Assembly (NCBI GenBank): GCA_002869145.1
Contig: PKTM01000011.1
Location: 324,236-388,235 of the forward strand
DNA: 64,000 nucleotides
Reading direction: 5' to 3'
DNA from: Denitrovibrio sp.
Lineage (GTDB): Bacteria; Chrysiogenota; Deferribacteres; Deferribacterales; Geovibrionaceae
This document shows, one piece after another, positions 19,641 through 27,788 of the stretch (its first letter is position 1; each line of letters opens with the position of its first letter). The notes below the pieces were generated by a model. The model searched no databases, was not told the origin of the DNA, and was given only the letters and a program-made list of their open reading frames with translations. The translations under genes were made by a program, and so were the position numbers.

Positions 19641-20707
19641 TTTTCCCCCTTAGGATAAGAACCGAGAACCTTTACAAAAGATGTGTGCTCCAGCAGAGCA
19701 TCCAGCGACTTTTTAATGTGTTCGTCGTCCTTGTGCCCATCCAAATCAACAAAAAAGACGTATTCCCACGCTTTCTGTCTTGATGGACGGGATTCTATTT
19801 TTGTCATGTTAATATTTTGTTTTGCGAAAATTGAAAGAACCTCATAAAGCGAGCCTGCCTTATGTGCGGCAGCGAAAACGATAGATGTTTTGTCGTTGCC
19901 GGTGGGGAGTGGCTCAAAATCGCCTATTATGAGAAAGCGGGTGTAATTGCTGGAGCTGTCCTCGATGGACTTTTCCACATACCGAAGTGAATACTTCATA
20001 GCTGCCATTTCACTTGCGACAGCTGCTGAGGTGTCATCAAGGGATGCCATCTCTGCTGCTTTTGCGGTGGAATCAACCTCTTGAACAGGTATGTTCGGGA
20101 AGTTTTGGGCAAGCCATTTACGGCATTGACCAAGAGCCTGAGTGTGGGAGTATATGCGCTGAATCTCATCCGCCTTTCCTGATTTATTCATCAGGTGATG
20201 GCTTACCTCAAGGAATATCTCACCGCTTATTTTCAGGTGGCTGCTTACAAAAGTGTCCAGAGTGTGGTTGACAACACCCTCAAGAGAGTTTTCTACGGGA
20301 ACAATGCCGAATCCGAGTCTGCCTCGTTCCACATAGTCGAAAACCTCTGGTATCGTCCTTACAGGAACAAGCTCCGCAGAGAGTCCGAAATGGACCATTG
20401 CTGCAAGGTTGGTGAAGGTTCCCTCCGGCCCGAGATAGCCTACCTTCTGCACTTCCTCTAATGAGAGCGAAGCGGAGATAATCTCCCTGTATACCGATTT
20501 CAAGGCATCATTAGGGAAAGGCCCTTCGTTCATTGCCGTGAGTCTCTCAAAGATCTTTTTCTCACGTGAAGGCACATAAAACGGCTGATTGTGGGCTTTC
20601 TTTATCTCGCCCACAGCCATCGCTTCTCTGGCTCGTTTGTTTAAAAGATCCAGAATTTCCTTATCTATACTATCGATGTTTATTCGGTGTTTATCCAATT
20701 CTTTCAT
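19637..20707 (-). CDS. pheA: Chorismate mutase / prephenate dehydratase (P-protein)
   Basis: 356 residues: AroQ-type chorismate mutase (~1-85, 'IDSIDKEILDLLNKRA'), prephenate dehydratase (~95-275, 'VGYLGPEGTFTNLAA', 'NSLEGVVNHTLD', 'NYTRFLIIG') and a C-terminal ACT domain ('IESRPSRQKAWEYVFFVDL') for phenylalanine feedback. The ATG at 20707 fits the family N-terminus; a GTG 15 codons upstream is possible but would add a hydrophobic extension. It is the first gene of the eight-gene operon, so the operon promoter should lie in 20708-20890. Confidence 0.94.
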   Translation of the reverse strand: MKELDKHRINIDSIDKEILDLLNKRAREAMAVGEIKKAHNQPFYVPSREKKIFERLTAMNEGPFPNDALKSVYREIISASLSLEEVQKVGYLGPEGTFTNLAAMVHFGLSAELVPVRTIPEVFDYVERGRLGFGIVPVENSLEGVVNHTLDTFVSSHLKISGEIFLEVSHHLMNKSGKADEIQRIYSHTQALGQCRKWLAQNFPNIPVQEVDSTAKAAEMASLDDTSAAVASEMAAMKYSLRYVEKSIEDSSSNYTRFLIIGDFEPLPTGNDKTSIVFAAAHKAGSLYEVLSIFAKQNINMTKIESRPSRQKAWEYVFFVDLDGHKDDEHIKKSLDALLEHTSFVKVLGSYPKGEK

Positions 20708-20891
20708 GACGGATAAGATACCAAAGAAAAGCCCTTGAGGCAAGTGGTACACATCTTTTCAGAGTAAAAAAGTTTAATGTGATAGTAATTATAAAAACAA
20801 GTCAGAAATAGTTTGCTAGATTAACTAACTTGCATATGCCTTAAAACTACTGTTGACCGAGGGCTGATGATAATTTTTTTCCTGAGCAAGC

Positions 20892-20926
20892 TTGACAATT
20901 AATAAAAAGACTGTTATCGTCTTTTT
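20892..20926 (+). promoter_or_regulatory. Possible promoter overlapping a bidirectional hairpin
   Basis: TTGACA (20892-20897) with a 17-base spacer to TATCGT (20915-20920) is a reasonable sigma-70 promoter for the small-protein pair. The same DNA holds AAAAAGAC (20904-20911) / GTCTTTTT (20919-20926), a terminator-like hairpin with T runs in both directions. Which role applies is unclear. Confidence 0.4.
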
Positions 20927-20946
20927 ATATAGAATGAGGTAGCTTG

Positions 20947-21180
20947 ATGAAAGAGAAGGCGCTGAAACTTTTAAAAAGAAAGGTATATCTTGCAGATATA
21001 TGCGATGAACTGACCCCTTCGGAAGAAGCAGAGCTGCCTATGATAGAAAAAGAGTTTGAAGAGATAAAAGCCAAACTTTCAGAAGATGAGAAAAATTGGC
21101 TCTATGCCGGATTTGCCGGATGGTATGAAAAGTTTATGGACATGGAGACAAAGATGTTCATAAAGCCCAGAGGAGGATGA
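20947..21180 (+). CDS. Small protein of unknown function, paralogue A
   Basis: 77 residues, acidic/basic alpha-helical and soluble, no signal peptide. ATG at 20947 with GAGG upstream at a good distance. It shares its C-terminal pattern W-Y-x-K-x-x-D-x-E-T-K-x-F-I-K-P with the next gene, and about 30 of 77 positions are identical by eye. The next gene begins one base after this stop, so the pair is an operon made by tandem duplication. No family is recognised. Confidence 0.75.
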   Translation: MKEKALKLLKRKVYLADICDELTPSEEAELPMIEKEFEEIKAKLSEDEKNWLYAGFAGWYEKFMDMETKMFIKPRGG

Positions 21181-21181
21181 G

Positions 21182-21415
21182 ATGAAAGAGAGAATTTTAG
21201 AAATAAGAAAAACAATACTCCCTATGAAGGATGCTTACGAATATCTTAATATTGAAGAGAGGGGGCAGCTTGCGAACCTCCAGAAAGAGCACGATGAAGG
21301 GTATGCCAAACTCAGCAAAGAGGATGTGGAATGGTATGAAGAGCATCTTGCAGACTGGTATGCAAAATATTTAGATGTAGAGACTAAAATATTTATCAAG
21401 CCTTGCGAAGGTTGA
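21182..21415 (+). CDS. Small protein of unknown function, paralogue B
   Basis: 77 residues, same length as its upstream neighbour and ending in 'ADWYAKYLDVETKIFIKP'. AGGAGG precedes the ATG at 21182. The conserved C-terminal block (Trp-Tyr, Asp, Glu-Thr-Lys, Phe-Ile-Lys-Pro) suggests a shared binding surface, perhaps a heterodimer (inference). Function unknown. Confidence 0.75.
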   Translation: MKERILEIRKTILPMKDAYEYLNIEERGQLANLQKEHDEGYAKLSKEDVEWYEEHLADWYAKYLDVETKIFIKPCEG

Positions 21416-21441
21416 TAATTTAAAAAAATAAGCGTTTAAAT

Positions 21442-22179
21442 TCAGTAATAGACTTTTTTTAAGTAGAGCCCTGCGGCGTGAGCTGTGGGGCCTGCTTCAT
21501 TTCTGTCTTTTTTATCAATCACATTTTTAATATAATTTTCGTCATAGCCTTTTCGCACAGCTTCTACAATAGTCCCCGCTATTATCCTCACCATGTTGTG
21601 CAGGAAACCGTTCCCGTTTATCTCAATACAGATGATATCGTCATCCATATAGCACTTTGCAAAGTTAATAGTCCTTACATTATTTTCTTTCAGGCTTGCC
21701 TGCATACAAAACGAAGAGAAATCGTGCTCACCTTCGAATATTTTCAAAAGCTCACTGATGCGGTTTTCGTCCAATGTATCTTTCACCCACCAGACCCGGC
21801 CGGAATATATGGCTGAGCGGTTGACGGATGCGTGAATCTTATAAAGGTAGGTTTTGCTTACGGCAGACATCTGTGCATGGAAATCCTCCGGCACATCAAC
21901 TACATTCAAAATAGCAATATCTTCAGGGAGCATGCTGTTCAGCCCTTTATGAACAGCTTCAGGTTCCAGATATCTTTCTGTCCGGAAGCTTGCTGTTTGA
22001 CCAAGTGCATGAACACCGGAATCGGTTCTGCCGGAGCCTATAACATTAATTTTCTTTTTATACATCTTTGTGAGTGCTTTGTTTAGCTCTTCCTGAACAG
22101 TTCTGGCATTCAGCTGAACCTGCCAGCCGGCAAACCCTGTCCCGACATATTCTATTGTCAGTTTCTTATTATAAAGCAT
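21442..22179 (-). CDS. truA: tRNA pseudouridine(38-40) synthase
   Basis: 245 residues, normal length. The catalytic Asp lies in 'GSGRTDSGVHALGQ' (residues ~48-61), with 'FLHNMVRIIAGTIVEAVRKG' near the C-terminus. It isomerises uridines 38-40 in tRNA anticodon stems. It overlaps the upstream ecfT-like gene by 11 bases and has GGTGAAG as ribosome site. Confidence 0.95.
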   Translation of the reverse strand: MLYNKKLTIEYVGTGFAGWQVQLNARTVQEELNKALTKMYKKKINVIGSGRTDSGVHALGQTASFRTERYLEPEAVHKGLNSMLPEDIAILNVVDVPEDFHAQMSAVSKTYLYKIHASVNRSAIYSGRVWWVKDTLDENRISELLKIFEGEHDFSSFCMQASLKENNVRTINFAKCYMDDDIICIEINGNGFLHNMVRIIAGTIVEAVRKGYDENYIKNVIDKKDRNEAGPTAHAAGLYLKKVYY

Positions 22180-22849
22180 ACTTCACCGCCAGAGCGAACA
22201 TGCATAAGGCAAAGGCTGTCTCCCAAACTTGAGGTTTGCTGAGTGAAGGGGTAGTGTAGTTTCCTTTTTCAACATCTTCCGCAACTCCCGCCGACATCTC
22301 TGCCAGTTTGGCAGCCATAGGTTTAATATACAGTTCTGGTTTGAAAATTGCCTTATAGGTTTTACCCTTATACTGCTCTTTGATAGAGAGTCCGATGTTT
22401 TTAGCCTCGCTGATAAAAACTGGGATGAACTCCATAGCCACCAGAAAAACCACCCGCAAATTTGACCCATGTAAGCCTTTGAAAGGGTAAAGCATCACTG
22501 CTACGAGAGATTTTGGGTCTGAAGTTATTGTGAGCAGGAGCGAAAAAAGGATAATCAGAAAAAAACGAAAAGTAAAAACCGCTGCCAGTTCGAGTCCGCT
22601 GAAAGCAAGATTTATAGCAAATGCTGCAACCAGTATCAGCAAAAAAGGCTTAATTTTTGATGTGATAAGTTTGAGGCTGATGCCGGAATAAGCTGTCAGC
22701 CCTGCAAAAAGCAGTGAGAAAAAGATAAAGGAGAGAGGGCTGTTTGCTACTGATGTCATCTGTATTACACAGATGAAAACAAAAAGCTTAACAGCCGGGT
22801 GCAGACTGTAAAGGAATGACTCTTCTGATTTACCGCTGTTTGCTGACAT
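22169..22849 (-). CDS. EcfT/CbiQ-type energy-coupling transmembrane protein
   Basis: 226 residues with several hydrophobic helices and a cytoplasmic segment containing Ala-Arg-Gly-like coupling helices in the family; here 'NIGLSIKEQYKGKTYKAI' occupies a similar place. EcfT/CbiQ proteins join ATPases to a substrate-binding S component for vitamin or metal uptake. No EcfA ATPase or S component is near, so the substrate cannot be named. It lies between tatA (5-base gap) and truA (overlap). Confidence 0.7.
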   Translation of the reverse strand: MSANSGKSEESFLYSLHPAVKLFVFICVIQMTSVANSPLSFIFFSLLFAGLTAYSGISLKLITSKIKPFLLILVAAFAINLAFSGLELAAVFTFRFFLIILFSLLLTITSDPKSLVAVMLYPFKGLHGSNLRVVFLVAMEFIPVFISEAKNIGLSIKEQYKGKTYKAIFKPELYIKPMAAKLAEMSAGVAEDVEKGNYTTPSLSKPQVWETAFALCMFALAVKYAL

Positions 22850-22854
22850 AAGGC

Positions 22855-23064
22855 TTACGCCTCTTTGTCTTCGCTCTCAGATATCTTTTTTTTGTCTTCT
22901 TCAGGAGTTATATCCACAGCTTCTTCAGCTTCTGTGGCTGCCTTTTTGAAGTTTTTTATAGCTTTGCCCATACCTTCGCCTATCTGCGGAAGCTTCTTTG
23001 CACCGAAAAGCACAACAGCAATGAGCAATATTATTATTATTTCTTGTGAACCAAGACCAAACAT
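22855..23064 (-). CDS. tatA: Twin-arginine translocase subunit TatA/E
   Basis: 69 residues from the ATG at 23064 ('MFGLGSQEIIIILLIAVVLF'), preceded by a GGAGG-like site. One N-terminal membrane helix, the 'FGAKKLPQIGEGMGKAIKNFKK' amphipathic helix and an acidic, disordered tail are all typical of TatA. It forms the protein-conducting part of the Tat export pathway. tatB/tatC are not in the window. Confidence 0.93.
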   Translation of the reverse strand: MFGLGSQEIIIILLIAVVLFGAKKLPQIGEGMGKAIKNFKKAATEAEEAVDITPEEDKKKISESEDKEA

Positions 23065-23128
23065 GGTTACCTCCGTATAATGTGCTAAGCACAATGTAAT
23101 ACTTACATATATGCAAAAGAAGAATTAT

Positions 23129-24601
23129 TCAATAGGAATTTACAGAACGCTCTTTTCTTCTGTTAATATACCAAGTTGCCAACAGGAAAGCTGCCAGCCA
23201 TCCGTAACCGCCAGTGGCAAACATTGTCAGTCCTTTATGGGTTGTTACTTCACAGTCGAGATATCCTTTTTCTCCCAGAGGAAGGCTTCCTGTAACATTC
23301 CCACCGGCATCTATACAGGCAGAAATACCGGTTTGAGCCGCTCTCAGCAGTGGTTTGCGAAATTCTACAGCACGCAGGACATCTGTTGCCAGATGCTGAT
23401 AAGGTCCTGAAGTGTTGCCAAACCAGCTGTCATTGGTAACAACGGTCAGCATATCCGAGCCCAGCATTACCTGATTACGCACCAGTTTGCTGTACATGCT
23501 TTCGTAGCAGATCATAGGTGCAGCAGAAAATTTGTCACCGATAAAAAGGACTGCTTCTTCACCTTTCTGAAAGTCTTCAGCCCCTTGAAAAAAGTAATAA
23601 TCTATAGGTTTGAAAAGTGTTTTAAAAGGGAAGTATTCTCCGAAGGGAACCAGATGAAGCTTGTTATATATTGAAACCTCACCTTTGCTGAACATGAAGG
23701 CGCTGTTGAAATATTGTTTTTTACCATCGATTTCATCATATCTTATTCCGCCAGAGATTATCGGCACTTTCTCACCGGCGATGTCCAGAACATGGTACCC
23801 TCCAAAATCAGGATTAAGGAATGCGGGGTAGACTGTTTCAGGCAGCATAAGAAGGTCATAGTTTTCGTTTTCAGCTTTTCGAACCATCTGGTTTACCAAA
23901 GCCATTATGTCGTATTTTTTCTCAGGTACCCATTTATCTTTCTGAGAGTATGCAGGTTGGATAAGCCTTACTTTCAGATTTGTGCCTGCGTACTGCCTGT
24001 CGGACACAAGGAAACCGAAGCTTAGCGATGCCAGCAGAACAAGCGCTGCAAATATTACCGAGTGTTTGTTTCTGTGTGTAATGAGCGATGCTATAGATAT
24101 ATTTACGTATGCTATGATGAGCGATATTCCGAATTCGCCTGTAACCTCAGCAATCTGTATGGCCGGAGGAAATGTGTACTGGGTGTGAGCAAGATTAAGC
24201 ATAGGCAGCCCGGTGAAAATAGTCGATTTAGCAACCTCTAGAGCAACCAGAACACCAGCCAAAAGGAGGTTTGCACCCACTTTGCGCCTGTATATCCACC
24301 CGAACACCCCCCAGAAGACACCAAGCAGGCAAGCGAAAAGAATAGTTACTATTATCCCCACAGCATAAGGAGCCTCGCCAAATTCAGAGACAGCATTAAT
24401 GACCCAGTGCAGGTTGAAAAGAAAGTAAAACGAACCGAATAACCACCCGGTGAAAAAACCTCTTTCTGTAAGTGATATAGCAATAAGCAGAGGGACCAGT
24501 GCTACATATGCCAAAGGCACAATGCTGTATCCGGGAGAGGCCAGAGTGAGCAAAAAAGCAGAAAAGAGAGCACTAATTACAGCAATTAAAAAATGTTTCA
24601 T
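23129..24601 (-). CDS. lnt: Apolipoprotein N-acyltransferase
   Basis: 490 residues: N-terminal polytopic membrane part (~1-205), then a periplasmic nitrilase domain. The Glu-Lys-Cys triad is visible in 'MLPETVYP', 'YNKLHLVPFGEYFP' and 'PMICYESMY'. It adds the third acyl chain to lipoproteins in the inner membrane, implying a diderm cell. The ribosome site before the ATG at 24601 is poor. Confidence 0.94.
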   Translation of the reverse strand: MKHFLIAVISALFSAFLLTLASPGYSIVPLAYVALVPLLIAISLTERGFFTGWLFGSFYFLFNLHWVINAVSEFGEAPYAVGIIVTILFACLLGVFWGVFGWIYRRKVGANLLLAGVLVALEVAKSTIFTGLPMLNLAHTQYTFPPAIQIAEVTGEFGISLIIAYVNISIASLITHRNKHSVIFAALVLLASLSFGFLVSDRQYAGTNLKVRLIQPAYSQKDKWVPEKKYDIMALVNQMVRKAENENYDLLMLPETVYPAFLNPDFGGYHVLDIAGEKVPIISGGIRYDEIDGKKQYFNSAFMFSKGEVSIYNKLHLVPFGEYFPFKTLFKPIDYYFFQGAEDFQKGEEAVLFIGDKFSAAPMICYESMYSKLVRNQVMLGSDMLTVVTNDSWFGNTSGPYQHLATDVLRAVEFRKPLLRAAQTGISACIDAGGNVTGSLPLGEKGYLDCEVTTHKGLTMFATGGYGWLAAFLLATWYINRRKERSVNSY

Positions 24602-24639
24602 GAATTGATAATATTATAAGGGGGGGAGATAGTAAAGAG

Positions 24640-25008
24640 TTATGGGCGGCATTTAATGCCGATTTTTCTGCAAATCCTGCCGAACATTGTCCCTTCCATA
24701 ACAGCGCCGTTGGAGAGTTCTACGTTAATCTTGTCAGCCATCCCTTGTCCCAGCGCCAGTGTGGTGCCTTCGCAATAGACAGAAACTTCGCCGCTCCCGC
24801 TGTTTTTCATAACTTCGAAATGAGCACCGATGTGCAGCCCCATCTCTTTCAGTCTGCGGACAAATCTGCATGATTCGCTGTCGTCACAGTTCATTTTGAT
24901 ACTTTTGATAATACCTTTGCTGCCTGACTCCAGCATGGACATTGTGAGGTTTTTCTCTTTCACATCAGGAAGTGTTTCGCAGCATGTACTGTTCATATTT
25001 TTTCCCAT
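24640..25008 (-). CDS. FeoA-domain protein
   Basis: 122 residues: a variable, Cys-containing N-terminus ('NSTCCETLPDV') and a FeoA/SH3-like core ('ESGSKGIIKSI', 'FVRRLKEMGLHIGAHFEV', 'ALGQGMADKI'). FeoA proteins assist the FeoB ferrous iron channel. No feoB is adjacent. A strong Fur box lies just upstream (25023-25041), supporting an iron-related role. The start may be 25008 or the ATG at 24996. Confidence 0.85.
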   Translation of the reverse strand: MGKNMNSTCCETLPDVKEKNLTMSMLESGSKGIIKSIKMNCDDSESCRFVRRLKEMGLHIGAHFEVMKNSGSGEVSVYCEGTTLALGQGMADKINVELSNGAVMEGTMFGRICRKIGIKCRP

Positions 25009-25022
25009 GTTGTTAGTATAAT

Positions 25023-25041
25023 GTTAATGAAATTCATTATC
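25023..25041 (-). promoter_or_regulatory. Fur box upstream of the FeoA-domain gene
   Basis: Read on the minus strand, GATAATGAATTTCATTAAC agrees with the 19-bp Fur consensus GATAATGATAATCATTATC at 15 positions, and its core is a 15-bp palindrome (25025-25039). It sits 15-33 bases before the FeoA-domain start, between that gene and fur, so it could repress both. Confidence 0.75.
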
Positions 25042-25238
25042 AACATGAAACTGTGCTTTGATGATAATGTAATGCTATTATATTTGTGCGGAGCTGTAAC
25101 TTGCTAAGCATTAATGAAAATTAACTATATTGAAAGTGGATATTTTTTAATAAAATTGTAATTTAGAAAATATTTTATAGATAAAAAAAAGAATAGAAGC
25201 TATTATTCTGCTATGAAAAGTTTTGTTTGAGGGGCATT

Positions 25239-25682
25239 ATGTCAGTTAAATACAACGAGACACAAAAGGTTTTTGCCGATTACCTTTCACATCAGAATCT
25301 GAGGATGACTTCACAGCGCGAGCTTATACTTAAAATGCTCTGCAAACAGCAGACTCATGTTACCGCAGAGCAGCTTTACGAAATAACAAAAAAGACTGAC
25401 AAATCCATAGGTCATGCCACTGTTTACCGCACTTTGAAGCTGCTTACAGAAGCGGGAATAGTCCGAGAGCTTAATTTTGGCGAAGGTTAAATACGTTACG
25501 AAACTGACACCGAAGAAGCGCATCACGACCATCTGGTTTGTGTGAAGTGTGGTGCAAATGTCGAGTTTTTTGACGAGGAGATAGAGAAAATTCAGGACAA
25601 AATTGCAGAAAAATACGGGTATGAGCTGATAGACCACTCCATGAACCTTTATGGAACCTGTTCAAAATGCCGCAATAATTAG
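25239..25682 (+). pseudogene. fur: Fur-family regulator interrupted by an in-frame TAA
   Basis: The frame from ATG 25239 (GGGG site upstream) gives 83 residues of a Fur winged helix ('NLRMTSQRELILKMLC', 'HATVYRTLKLLTEAGIVREL') and then TAA at 25488-25490 inside 'NFGEG-stop-IRYETD'. The same frame continues for 63 codons with everything a Fur C-terminus needs: 'EAHHDHLVCVKCG' and a second Cys pair 'CSKC', ending TAG at 25680-25682. Relatives have a residue such as Gln at this place, so CAA to TAA is the simplest history. The truncated product would lack the metal/dimer domain. A sequencing error, a true null, or readthrough are the options. Confidence 0.85.
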
Positions 25683-25685
25683 TGA

Positions 25686-26927
25686 TCAGTTCATAAGCTC
25701 TGTGACAGGGACTATCTGAACTCCCATCCTTTCTATTTCATCAAAAGAGTTATTCAGTGCAGACACGGTGCCTTTTTTCAGGTGGCCGATGGCTATTGCG
25801 CTGCCTTTTGACAGTGCCTTCTTTGCCGCAACTATAAGCTGACTGTGCACATGGTTTCTTTTGTCAGTGACAGTCACAAGCCCCGGCTCCTCATTATCAA
25901 GAAACACATTATTTACAGCACACTCCATCCCTGCCTTCTGACATTCATCAAACGCCACTGAGCTTCCTGATGTATAGCTGTCCATAAATCTAGGTGTATA
26001 TTTTTTTATGGCACCCAAAGCCTGAGCCATCTTTTCACCGCTCTCTGTAAATGCAGAACCTGTGTGGTTGTTTGCACCATCTGGAGCCATAGGGAAATAT
26101 TCAAAATTAGCCTTGGTTACTGCCTGTATGATTGTTTCGGGCATGTTCAGAAAAAGAGCACCCTTGCCGGGGTCAAATTTTGGATAAGATTTCGGCTGCA
26201 TGGGGAAATGTATAAAAAACGTATTTCCGGATTTTTTTGCCAAACTGGCTGTCTCTTTGCCGTGTGGTGTGAAGGGTATCACTGCGAATGTTACAGGATA
26301 TCTGACTTCTGCCAGCTCACGTGCCAAAGGTAATGAATATCCGCAGTCGTCTATGACAACAGCAAGCTTGGCACGGTAGCTTTTTGCGGCTGCCTTTGGT
26401 GTTTTTTTGGTCACTGGCTCAGGGTATTTGAAACTGATGTTGTATATCTTTTCAGAATCTTCTGCGGTGAGCACCTTATAACCATCTACAGTGATCTTTT
26501 GATCTATCAGGTATTGTTTCAAATCTCCGGCAAGTTCAGCTGCGGTCTTTTGAGAATCAGCAGCTATACTTATTGATGAGCCTGAGATGTCAAGTCTGGT
26601 GTTTTTTATGTTTTTTTCAAAAAGAAAAAGCTTCACAGTGTCCGGCACACTGTTTTTCTCTATCTTTTTTATGACAGTTTGCGGTATCTCTTTGATTACA
26701 AATTCAGGCTGAGCTTTTACGGGCTCGGGGCTTGTTCCTCCGGAGAAACGGAGGATGATGAAAGCTGAGAGGAGTATTAAAGGGATAACAGCGAAAAGAG
26801 CAGATATAGGGATCTTCCTGTCAGGTTTCTTCTTTCTGTATTGCCTTTTTGCAGGTTTTCTAGCTGTGGTTTTTTTTGCAGCTGGCTTACGAGCAGCAGG
26901 TTTTCTTGTTGTTTTTTTAGGGGGCAT
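25686..26927 (-). CDS. Divergent polysaccharide deacetylase (YibQ-like), membrane-anchored
   Basis: 413 residues. A Lys/Arg/Pro/Ala-rich N-terminus (repeated 'RKPAAKK'-like units), one membrane helix (~43-61), a linker, then a divergent polysaccharide deacetylase domain (~190-410) with 'AVVIDDCGYSLPLARELAE', 'FFIHFPMQPK' and 'IAIGHLKKGT'. Such proteins are periplasmic and usually of unknown substrate. It faces fur tail to tail with a three-base gap. Confidence 0.85.
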   Translation of the reverse strand: MPPKKTTRKPAARKPAAKKTTARKPAKRQYRKKKPDRKIPISALFAVIPLILLSAFIILRFSGGTSPEPVKAQPEFVIKEIPQTVIKKIEKNSVPDTVKLFLFEKNIKNTRLDISGSSISIAADSQKTAAELAGDLKQYLIDQKITVDGYKVLTAEDSEKIYNISFKYPEPVTKKTPKAAAKSYRAKLAVVIDDCGYSLPLARELAEVRYPVTFAVIPFTPHGKETASLAKKSGNTFFIHFPMQPKSYPKFDPGKGALFLNMPETIIQAVTKANFEYFPMAPDGANNHTGSAFTESGEKMAQALGAIKKYTPRFMDSYTSGSSVAFDECQKAGMECAVNNVFLDNEEPGLVTVTDKRNHVHSQLIVAAKKALSKGSAIAIGHLKKGTVSALNNSFDEIERMGVQIVPVTELMN

Positions 26928-27020
26928 GTCAGTTTTGTATTTCTCCCGAATAATTAATCTTATCTGTATTGTACAGAAATGGATTAACTGAGAAAAGCAT
27001 TTTTCTGCCGCCGGGACTTG

Positions 27021-27785
27021 TCAGGCTACCTTAAAATATTCATCAGTGATAAGTTGGCGGGCTTTTGCGGTTATAAATTTTCTGTCTGCAAGATGGGTGT
27101 CTATAGGCTCAAAAAGTGTCACCTTTGCTCTGACGTGTGAGGTTTTGAGGAAATTCCACAAATGAGGGAGAAACGACATGTCGCCGTACCAGCATACATA
27201 GTCGCAGTTTTCGGGTGAAAAACTTTTTCCGTCTATTTCGCCGTATCTGATGCACGCCGGAACAACATCAACAAAGGAATCAGTTGCCGCCGCCAGGAGC
27301 GATGAGCGGAAAGGGAGAATCTGTGACCCGTCAGTAGATGTACCCTCAGGAAAAAGTACCACGTTGAATCCGTTTTTTATCAAATCAGAAATTTTTCCTA
27401 TTTCAAGTTTTACCAGTTTTGCGCTTCTTCGCTCCACAAAAAATGTACCTCCGAGTGAAGCGACAAAACCGAGAAAAGGCGTTTTCTGTATCTCCACCGA
27501 AGAGACGAAAACAGTAGGCTTTACAGAGGCCAGAACAAGTATGTCAAAGTATGACATGTGATTTGAGATTATGAGTTTACCTGAAGGTTCCAGATATTCA
27601 TGACCTGAGGAGCTTACTTGGATGCCAAAGAATCTCAGTGCAGTTCTGCTCATCTTTGCGGTAAACCACGCTCCGACACGTCTTTTGTTTACGTCTGTCA
27701 CAGCGTAGAAGCGCAGAATAACCGCTCCGGTGATGAACACCACAAATAGAAATATTGTTACTGACATTTTATATATACGTCTCAT
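27021..27785 (-). CDS. PlsC-family 1-acylglycerol-3-phosphate (or lyso-ornithine lipid) acyltransferase
   Basis: 254 residues with an N-terminal membrane helix and the acyltransferase motifs HX4D ('NHMSYFD') and 'FPEGTSTDG'. PlsC enzymes esterify lysophosphatidate; OlsA is a homologue acting on lyso-ornithine lipid. The gene starts three bases after the end of an OlsB-like acyltransferase gene, which favours an ornithine-lipid-type role, though ordinary phospholipid synthesis remains possible. Confidence 0.85.
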   Translation of the reverse strand: MRRIYKMSVTIFLFVVFITGAVILRFYAVTDVNKRRVGAWFTAKMSRTALRFFGIQVSSSGHEYLEPSGKLIISNHMSYFDILVLASVKPTVFVSSVEIQKTPFLGFVASLGGTFFVERRSAKLVKLEIGKISDLIKNGFNVVLFPEGTSTDGSQILPFRSSLLAAATDSFVDVVPACIRYGEIDGKSFSPENCDYVCWYGDMSFLPHLWNFLKTSHVRAKVTLFEPIDTHLADRKFITAKARQLITDEYFKVA

Positions 27786-27788
27786 ATG

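Noticed and set aside
20708-20752. Upstream GTG start for pheA
   Set aside because: It would add 15 residues not found in P-proteins; the inner ATG matches the chorismate mutase N-terminus.
25488-25490. Stop codon in fur as selenocysteine or pyrrolysine
   Set aside because: The codon is TAA, not TGA or TAG, and Fur has no known need for either residue here.
25488-25682. Internal re-initiation giving a separate Fur C-terminal protein
   Set aside because: No ATG with a ribosome site follows the stop until near the end of the frame.
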